Shown here: one piece after another, positions 1 through 4,277 of the stretch
Numbering within the stretch: position 1 is the first letter of the stretch
Layout: each line of letters starts with the position of its first letter
Assembly: GCA_945952355.1 (NCBI GenBank)
Contig: CAMFIW010000195.1
Location: 1-6,152 of the forward strand
Reading direction: 5' to 3'
From: an uncultured Phenylobacterium sp.
GTDB taxonomy: Bacteria > Pseudomonadota > Alphaproteobacteria > Caulobacterales > Caulobacteraceae
Length of the DNA stretch: 6,152 nucleotides
Position numbers and translations under genes: made by a program
Notes under the pieces: generated by a model
Databases searched by the model: none
What the model saw: only the letters and a program-made list of their open reading frames with translations
Told to the model about the DNA's origin: nothing

Positions 1-30
1 CGGCGCGCCGGCTTGGTCCGTGACGGCCAT
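1..30 (-). CDS. Start of third pump gene, probably EmrB-type MFS drug transporter (partial)
   Basis: Only the first ten codons (MAVTDQAGAP) lie in the window; the gene runs off the left edge. The start is supported by an ATG at 30-28 that follows the adaptor gene's TGA by 5 nt, with a GGAGG ribosome binding site 9 nt upstream. Those ten residues identify no family. The call rests on position: genes directly downstream of an EmrA-type adaptor are usually 14-TM DHA2-family proton/drug antiporters (EmrB) that pump hydrophobic compounds through the adaptor. That a gene starts here is likely; that it is EmrB is inference. Confidence 0.65.
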   Translation of the reverse strand, partial: MAVTDQAGAP

Positions 31-35
31 GGCGC

Positions 36-1178
36 TCAGCCTCCGATGTCGATGTCGGCCTTCATGGACAGGCCCACACGCAGCGGATGCTGGGCCAACT
101 CCTTGGGATCGAGGGCGATGCGGACCGGCACGCGCTGGACCACCTTGATCCAGTTGCCGGTGGCGTTCTGGGCCGGAATGACCGCGAACGCCGAGCCGGT
201 GCCGCCCGAGAATCCAACGACCTTGCCGTGGAACTTCACCCCAGAGCCGTAGAGGTCGCTGGTCAGGGTCACGGGCTGGCCGACGCGGACCTTGCGCAGC
301 TGCACTTCCTTGAAATTGGCGTCCACATAGGCGTTCTGCACCGGGACGATGTTCATCAGGGGCGCGCCGGCGGCGACTTTCTGTCCGACCTCGATAGTGC
401 TGCGGGTGACAACGCCGTCGACGGGCGCCTTGACCACGGTGCGGCCGAGGTCGAGTTCGGCCTGGGCCAAGCGCGCCTTGGCGTTGACCACCTCGGGATT
501 GCCCGCCACGTCGGAGCCTTCGATCAGGACGGAGGCGGCGACGCGTTGCTGGCTGGCGGCGACCGCGTTGGCCTTGGCCAGGGCGAGCGCGGCCTGGGCG
601 GTGGCACGGGTGGTCTCGGCCGCGGTCAGTTCGTCGCCGGACACGGCGCCGGCGCCGGCCAGGTTCCGGCGGCGATTGTATTCGACCTCGGCGCGGCGGA
701 GCTCCGACTGAGCCCGGGCGATGTCGGAGTTGCGCGCATCGGTCTGGGCAGCGAGCGCCTTGTCGTTGGCGAAATACTGCCGAACACGGCGCTCAGCCTG
801 GTCGAGGTCGGCGCGAGCGCGGTCGACGGCCAGTCGGAAGTCGTCGTCCTCGATGGTCGCCAGGACCTGCCCCTTCTTGACGGGCTGGGTCTCGTTGACC
901 GGCACCGACGTCAGCGCGCCGCTGACAAGGGCGGTGACCTGGGCGGTTGAAGCCTGGACATAGGCGTCGTCGGTCTCGACGTGCCGCGAGCCGACGAGCA
1001 TCCAGTAGGCGCCGTATAGGAGGGCCACGATGGCGATGGCGAGGCCCAGGATAGTGAAGAGCCGGCGGCGGCGCTCACCGCTGGCCTTTTGCGGCGGCTT
1101 GGCCGCGGGCGGGGCTTGCTTTGACGGTTCCGCCGGTGCGGCGGTGGCCGTATCGGCCGGGCTTTGATCGAGAGGCAT
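36..1178 (-). CDS. emrA: EmrA/HlyD-family periplasmic adaptor (membrane fusion protein) of a drug efflux pump
   Basis: This 380-residue adaptor would link an inner-membrane transporter to an outer-membrane channel; E. coli EmrA has 390. A Pro/Ala-rich cytoplasmic tail with an RRRR cluster (36-39) precedes one membrane anchor at about 40-62. The EmrA-like ETDDAYV motif follows at 68-74. The first half of the lipoyl domain is at about 79-112, an Ala/Arg/Glu-rich alpha-helical hairpin (coiled coil) at about 113-215, and the second half-lipoyl (TVVKAPVDGVVTR) from 247. The beta-barrel part has VDANFKEVQL (285-294) and the strongly EmrA-type block GTGSAFAVIPAQNATGNWIK (326-345). The ATG at 1178 has GGAAAG 8 nt upstream. 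It lies 29 nt after nodT and 5 nt before the next gene, in one operon. Family is certain; the exported substrate cannot be told. Confidence 0.93.
   Translation of the reverse strand: MPLDQSPADTATAAPAEPSKQAPPAAKPPQKASGERRRRLFTILGLAIAIVALLYGAYWMLVGSRHVETDDAYVQASTAQVTALVSGALTSVPVNETQPVKKGQVLATIEDDDFRLAVDRARADLDQAERRVRQYFANDKALAAQTDARNSDIARAQSELRRAEVEYNRRRNLAGAGAVSGDELTAAETTRATAQAALALAKANAVAASQQRVAASVLIEGSDVAGNPEVVNAKARLAQAELDLGRTVVKAPVDGVVTRSTIEVGQKVAAGAPLMNIVPVQNAYVDANFKEVQLRKVRVGQPVTLTSDLYGSGVKFHGKVVGFSGGTGSAFAVIPAQNATGNWIKVVQRVPVRIALDPKELAQHPLRVGLSMKADIDIGG
40..44 (-). promoter_or_regulatory. Shine-Dalgarno of the downstream pump gene inside the adaptor's last codons
   Basis: The minus strand reads GGAGG here, formed by the last two glycine codons (GGA GGC) just before the adaptor stop TGA, and spaced 9 nt from the next ATG. 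The ribosome binding site therefore lies within translated adaptor sequence. This arrangement fits translational coupling, so that adaptor and transporter are made in step. It also fixes the start of the partial gene at position 30. Confidence 0.7.
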
Positions 1179-1207
1179 GGGGCAGACTTTCCGGGGAGGA
1201 ATGGGGG

Positions 1208-2617
1208 TCAGGCGCGGAAGCCGCCGCCGAGCGCGCGGACCAGTCCGGCGTCCAGAGTCAGCGCGCGCGCCTCGAGCTGGGCCACGGCGCGGCGTTGCGC
1301 GATGACCTGGTCTTCTGCGGTGAGCAGGGTCAGGTAGGTGGAAAGGCCGCCCTTGTAGCGGAGACTGGCCACCTGATAGGCGGCCTCGCCCGATTGCAGG
1401 GCTTCGCGCGCGGCGCCCAGCCTGGCCTGCAGGGCGCGCTGGCTGGCGGCGGCGTCGGCCACGTCCTGCAGGGCCTGGACCAGGGTTTCGTCGTAGGCGG
1501 CGACGGCGGCGTCGTAGTCGCCTCGCGCGCCCTTGTAGGTGGCGGTGAGGCGTCCGCCCTCGAAGATCGGCAGGCTGAAGGCCAAGCCCGCCTGGCCGAT
1601 GTCGGAGCCCGACTTGGTCAGGTTGGACAGGCCCAGCGCCTGGGAGCCGATAAACGCGGCCAGGTTGATGTTCGGATAGAAGCCGGCCTTGGCGACGTCG
1701 ATCCGCTTGGCGGCGGCCTCGGCGCGCAAGCGGGCGGCCTGCAGGTCGGGACGGCGGCCCAGCAGGTCGGCGGCGAGGTTCTGCGGCAGGCCGAACGCCC
1801 GCGACGGCGCGGCGGAGGGCCGGCTTAGCGCGAGGCCGCGGTCGGGTCCCTGCCCCGCCAGGGCGGCGAGCCGATTGCGGGAGAGCGCCAGCTCTTCGTC
1901 GAGATTGGCGAGGTCCTGGCGCGCGGAGGCGGCCGCGGCCTTGGCCTGATCGGCCTCGCCCTTGTTTGCGGCGCCGTTCTCGAGCTGGTGGGCCACGAGG
2001 TCGGCAGAGGTGGCGCGGTTCTTGGCCGAGGCCTCCGCCGCGTCATGCTCGGCGACGATCCGGGCGTAGTCCGCATAGGCCTGGGCGATGGCCGTGGTCA
2101 GGACCAGCCGCGCCTCGGCGGCGTCCATGCGCGCGGCTTCCGCCTCGGACGTGGCGGCGGCCAGGCTGGCGCGATTGCGGCCCCAAAGGTCCAGGTCGTA
2201 GGCCATGTCGAACGTGGCGCGGCCATTGTCCTTGTAGCCCTGGGGCACGAACTGCGGCGGGAACCCGTTGTTGTAGCTCTGCTTGGTCTCCGCCGCTTGG
2301 GCGTTGGCCGAAAGCGACGGAAGCGTCGCGGCCCGGGCGACATCTGCGCGGGCTTCGGCGGCGCGCAGGCGCGCGGCGGCCTGAGCGAGGCTCGGCGAGC
2401 CGGCCAGCGCCTCGTCCATCAGCTTGTCGAGTTGGGGATCGTCGTAGGCCGCCCACCATCTATCCGTGGGCCAGCCGGCCTGGGGGGCCGAGAAGCTCTG
2501 AGCCGTCGCATAGCGCGCGGCGGTGGCGGGTTTCGGCGCCTCGCCCATTTTCGGGACGGCGGCGCATCCGGCCAGCGCGAGCGCGCCGGCCAGCAAGGGG
2601 ATCATCGTGCGGGGCAT
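1208..2617 (-). CDS. nodT: NodT-type outer-membrane efflux lipoprotein (TolC-like channel)
   Basis: This 469-residue protein is the outer-membrane exit duct of the pump. A short signal peptide ends in the lipobox LAGC (15-18), so Cys18 should be lipidated after signal peptidase II cleavage. Two tandem OEP repeats follow, at about 60-250 and 280-465, rich in Ala/Leu heptad-like helices. NodT/OprM marks include DLDLWGRNRA (141-150), LLGRRPDLQAAR (285-296), FYPNINLAA (313-321), LPIFEGGRL (349-357) and LRYKGGLSTYL (419-429). Length is normal for the family. The ATG at 2617 has GAGG five nt upstream; Met5 is a less likely start because it lies farther from that site and drops Arg3. It is first in the leftward operon, ahead of the adaptor, and divergent from the TetR gene. 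nodT is a family name here; no link to nodulation is implied. Confidence 0.93.
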   Translation of the reverse strand: MPRTMIPLLAGALALAGCAAVPKMGEAPKPATAARYATAQSFSAPQAGWPTDRWWAAYDDPQLDKLMDEALAGSPSLAQAAARLRAAEARADVARAATLPSLSANAQAAETKQSYNNGFPPQFVPQGYKDNGRATFDMAYDLDLWGRNRASLAAATSEAEAARMDAAEARLVLTTAIAQAYADYARIVAEHDAAEASAKNRATSADLVAHQLENGAANKGEADQAKAAAASARQDLANLDEELALSRNRLAALAGQGPDRGLALSRPSAAPSRAFGLPQNLAADLLGRRPDLQAARLRAEAAAKRIDVAKAGFYPNINLAAFIGSQALGLSNLTKSGSDIGQAGLAFSLPIFEGGRLTATYKGARGDYDAAVAAYDETLVQALQDVADAAASQRALQARLGAAREALQSGEAAYQVASLRYKGGLSTYLTLLTAEDQVIAQRRAVAQLEARALTLDAGLVRALGGGFRA

Positions 2618-2641
2618 CCGCGCCTCGGGGAGAAGTTGCGG

Positions 2642-2669
2642 GATTTAGCCGTGACGGCGAGTCTGGCAT
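2642..2669 (-). promoter_or_regulatory. Candidate housekeeping promoter for the pump operon
   Basis: On the minus strand, GCTAAATC at 2649-2642 matches the Caulobacter sigma-73 -10 consensus GCTANAWC at every position. Thirteen nt upstream is a weak -35 (ATGCCAG, 2669-2663; 4 of 7 to TTGACGS). Transcription would begin near 2635, leaving a leader of about 18 nt before nodT. A second possible leftward promoter uses TTGACCG (2694-2688) with a poor -10 (2674-2667). Which one is used cannot be settled by eye. Confidence 0.45.
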
Positions 2670-2698
2670 TTGACTAACCGTACGGTACGGTCAATATC
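2670..2698 (+). promoter_or_regulatory. Candidate promoter of the TetR-family regulator gene
   Basis: TTGACTA (2670-2676; 5 of 7 to the Caulobacter -35 TTGACGS) is followed after 14 nt by TCAATATC (2691-2698; 5 of 7 fixed positions of GCTANAWC). This is within the 10-14 nt spacing known for Caulobacter housekeeping promoters. The 15-bp palindrome fills the spacer, so a bound repressor would block this promoter, which suggests autoregulation. Transcription would start near 2705, giving a leader of about 44 nt. Confidence 0.5.
2677..2691. promoter_or_regulatory. Probable TetR operator: 15-bp perfect palindrome
   Basis: ACCGTAC-G-GTACGGT is a perfect inverted repeat with 7-bp arms and a one-base centre. 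A shorter 10-bp palindrome, ACCGTACGGT, is embedded at its left end (2677-2686). It lies in the 131-bp gap between the divergent nodT and tetR-type genes, where TetR/AcrR repressors commonly bind. ACCGTACGGT-like palindromes are a familiar form of TetR-family operator. TTGAC (2670-2674) and GTCAA (2690-2694) flank it as -35-like elements on opposite strands. Binding by the adjacent regulator is inference. Confidence 0.72.
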
Positions 2699-2748
2699 TA
2701 GGCCCGCGATCTGGACGTCGTCAAGACTGAACCGTAAGAACCACTGAC

Positions 2749-3378
2749 ATGACGCTGACAGCAGCCGTTTCGAGACGAGACGAACGCCGAGACGAACGGC
2801 GCGACGCGATCCTGGACGTCGCGCGCGACTGCTTCCTGTCGCTGGGCTACGCCGCGACCTCGATGTCCGCCATCGCCGCCCGGCTCGGCGGTTCGAAGGG
2901 CACGCTCTACAACTACTTCAAGAACAAGGAAGATCTGTTCGCCGCCATGATGGAGCGCCAGTGCGGCGCCCTGCAGGCGCAGCTGTTCGAGACGCCCAGC
3001 GCCGGGCGCGAGCCCCGCGATTTCCTCGGCCACTACGGCCGCAGCTTCCTGACCATCCTGATGGCGCCGCAACAGATGGCGATCTACCGCGTGGTGATCG
3101 CCGAGAGCGAGCGGTTCCCAGAACTCGGCCGCGCCTTCTTTGAATCCGGACCGCGCGTGGTGATGGCGCGTATGGCGGACTATCTGACCGAGCTGATGGA
3201 CCGGGGCGTGCTGCGCCAGGCCGATCCGCTGATCGCCGCTCAGCACTTCAAGGACCTGACCATGTCGGGCGCCTACAACAAGCGCCTGTGGAATGTGATC
3301 GACGACCTGACGCCGGCCGAGATGGACGCCCAGATTTCCTGCGCCGTCGACACCTTCATGCGGGCCTACGCGCCCTAG
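2749..3378 (+). CDS. TetR/AcrR-family transcriptional regulator, AefR-like, probable pump repressor
   Basis: This 209-residue protein has an N-terminal TetR DNA-binding domain at about 18-65. The helix-turn-helix spans MSAIAARLGGSKGTLYNYF (39-57), followed by the usual KNKEDLF. The C-terminal ligand-binding part resembles the AefR-like group, with YRVVIAESERFPELGRAF (113-130), a GP at 134-135, and DP..AA..FKDL (159-170). The first 19 residues are a basic/acidic tail with an RDER repeat. It is divergent from the pump operon across a gap carrying a 15-bp palindrome, so its likely job is to repress the pump and itself until a pump substrate or similar ligand binds. The ATG at 2749 has only a weak AAGAA site 8 nt upstream. 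Its TAG stop overlaps the convergent tpiA stop. The family is clear; ligand and target are inferred from position. Confidence 0.92.
   Translation: MTLTAAVSRRDERRDERRDAILDVARDCFLSLGYAATSMSAIAARLGGSKGTLYNYFKNKEDLFAAMMERQCGALQAQLFETPSAGREPRDFLGHYGRSFLTILMAPQQMAIYRVVIAESERFPELGRAFFESGPRVVMARMADYLTELMDRGVLRQADPLIAAQHFKDLTMSGAYNKRLWNVIDDLTPAEMDAQISCAVDTFMRAYAP
2776..2799 (+). repeat. 12-bp in-frame tandem duplication in the regulator's N-terminal tail
   Basis: CGAGACGAACGC (2776-2787) is followed directly by CGAGACGAACGG (2788-2799), differing only in the last base. It encodes two copies of Arg-Asp-Glu-Arg (residues 10-17), and a further Arg-Asp follows. It precedes the DNA-binding domain and keeps the frame. 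Confidence 0.75.
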
Positions 3379-4127
3379 GCGGCGCGGATGATCCCCAGGA
3401 AGTCCTCAGCCTTCAGGGAGGCTCCGCCAACCAGGGCGCCGCCGACCTCGGCCGCGTGCAGGATTTCGGCGGCGTTCGACGGCTTGACCGAGCCGCCATA
3501 GAGGATCGGCGCCTTCTCGCCGGCCGGTCCGAACATGTGGGTAAGTGTCGTGAGGATGGCGTAGTGCGCTTCTTCGATCTGCTGCGTGTTCGGAGTAAGT
3601 CCGGTACCGATCTCCCAGACCGGTTCATAGGCCACCGAGAAGGCCGCGTCAGCCAGTTCCGGCGGCAGGGACGCCCTCACCTGCCCCGTCACCACCATCA
3701 GCGCGTCGCCGGCCTCGCGCTGGGCCAGGGTCTCGCCGACACAGACGATCGGCTCCAGCCCGGCGCGCAGCGCCGCGCGAACCTTGTCGGCGACCTGGGC
3801 GTCGGTCTCGCCATGATCGGCGCGGCGTTCCGAATGGCCGAGAATGACCAGGGTCGCGCCGGCGTCGACCAGCATCTCGCCGGAGATGTCGCCGGTATGG
3901 GGGCCCGAGGCCTTGGGATGGATGTCCTGGCCGCCTACCTCGACCGGACCGCCGGCCAGCGCGTCGGCGGCGCGCGACACCAGCACCGCCGGCGGGCAGA
4001 TCGCTACGCGCACGGTCACGCCCGCCAGCCCCTCGGCCACCGCCCGGGCCTCGGCAAGGGCCGCCCCGCTGCCGTTCATCTTCCAGTTTCCGGCGATCAG
4101 GGGGGTGGGACGCGTCATGTGGTTCAT
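3375..4127 (-). CDS. tpiA: Triosephosphate isomerase
   Basis: This cytoplasmic glycolysis/gluconeogenesis enzyme interconverts glyceraldehyde 3-phosphate and dihydroxyacetone phosphate. At 250 residues it is a full-length TIM barrel. The substrate-binding GNWKMNG (13-19) contains Asn14 and catalytic Lys16. The electrophile His98 lies in ILGHSERR (95-102), and the catalytic base Glu168 in [10 protein letters not shown] (167-176). The phosphate-gripping LYGGSV is at 209-214, and [10 protein letters not shown] near the end. The mobile loop reads EIGTGL where many enzymes have AIGTGK. The start is uncertain: GAGG lies only 2 nt before Met1 but 11 nt before Met4 (position 4118), and Met4 gives a more typical N-terminus. 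It is divergent from ppiD, and its stop overlaps the regulator's stop by 4 bp. Confidence 0.97.
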   Translation of the reverse strand: MNHMTRPTPLIAGNWKMNGSGAALAEARAVAEGLAGVTVRVAICPPAVLVSRAADALAGGPVEVGGQDIHPKASGPHTGDISGEMLVDAGATLVILGHSERRADHGETDAQVADKVRAALRAGLEPIVCVGETLAQREAGDALMVVTGQVRASLPPELADAAFSVAYEPVWEIGTGLTPNTQQIEEAHYAILTTLTHMFGPAGEKAPILYGGSVKPSNAAEILHAAEVGGALVGGASLKAEDFLGIIRAA

Positions 4128-4155
4128 GGCCTCGCTTTGGTCGATTTCGTCAGGC

Positions 4156-4183
4156 GACTAAGCCAAGCCGGCGCGGCTGTCAC
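4156..4183 (-). promoter_or_regulatory. Candidate tpiA promoter
   Basis: On the minus strand, GTGACAG (4183-4177; 5 of 7 to TTGACGS) is followed after 13 nt by GCTTAGTC (4163-4156; 5 of 7 fixed positions of GCTANAWC). It sits about 29 nt before the first tpiA ATG. The spacer region overlaps a small inverted repeat, AGCCG-GCG-CGGCT (4166-4178). These are consensus-level matches only. Confidence 0.35.
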
Positions 4184-4205
4184 GGGCTTAAGGGCGCGCG
4201 CGCGC

Positions 4206-4235
4206 TTGCGGGGGTGAAGCCTCACCCACTATACC
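4206..4235 (+). promoter_or_regulatory. Candidate ppiD promoter with an inverted repeat in its spacer
   Basis: TTGCGGG (4206-4212) resembles a -35 and ACTATACC (4228-4235) a -10 (5 of 7 fixed positions each to the Caulobacter consensus). The heptamers are 15 nt apart, one more than the usual maximum. The inverted repeat GGGTGA-AGCC-TCACCC (4212-4227) almost exactly fills the spacer, as an operator might. Transcription would start near 4242, giving a leader of about 36 nt. Confidence 0.35.
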
Positions 4236-4250
4236 GCCGGTTCCAAGGGT

Positions 4251-4273
4251 CGGCCGTACGCGGCCGGGAAAGG
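4251..4273 (+). promoter_or_regulatory. GC hairpin abutting the ppiD ribosome binding site
   Basis: CGGCCG-TACG-CGGCCG (4251-4266) can form a 6-bp all-GC stem with a UACG loop of the stable UNCG type. The closing pair is G-C, not the optimal C-G. The Shine-Dalgarno sequence GGAAAGG (4267-4273) begins at the next base and lies 4 nt before the ATG at 4278. The ribosome binding site itself is left unpaired. The sequence arrangement is certain; an RNA role is inferred. Confidence 0.5.
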
Positions 4274-4277
4274 TCTC

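Noticed and set aside
2..11. GGCGCGCCGG repeated at 2-11, 361-370 and 5490-5499
   Set aside because: The copies lie in coding sequence and come from Gly/Ala/Pro codons with GC third positions; spacing and phase show no repeat family.
87..950. A 287-codon plus-strand frame opposite emrA
   Set aside because: The opposite strand encodes an unambiguous EmrA protein with all its motifs; this frame is Gly/Asp/Leu-rich antisense without recognisable domains.
1179..1207. Possible terminator or attenuator between nodT and emrA
   Set aside because: The 29-nt gap has no stem-loop followed by a T tract, so the two genes are read as one transcript.
1966..2677. Two plus-strand frames of about 230 codons opposite nodT
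   Set aside because: Both are antisense to the conserved first half of NodT. One is mainly Arg/Pro/Gly, the other Gly/Arg/Val, and both would run through the operator region.
2731..2736. ACCGTA, resembling half of the operator, between the tetR promoter and its ATG
   Set aside because: Six bases with no matching second arm are too short to call a second operator.
2698..3246. A 182-codon minus-strand frame opposite the regulator
   Set aside because: The plus strand gives a clear TetR protein with helix-turn-helix; the antisense frame has no known motif.
4194..4205. (GC)6 alternating run that could favour Z-DNA
   Set aside because: Twelve bases of alternating GC are unremarkable in DNA of this composition, and it does not coincide with a promoter element.
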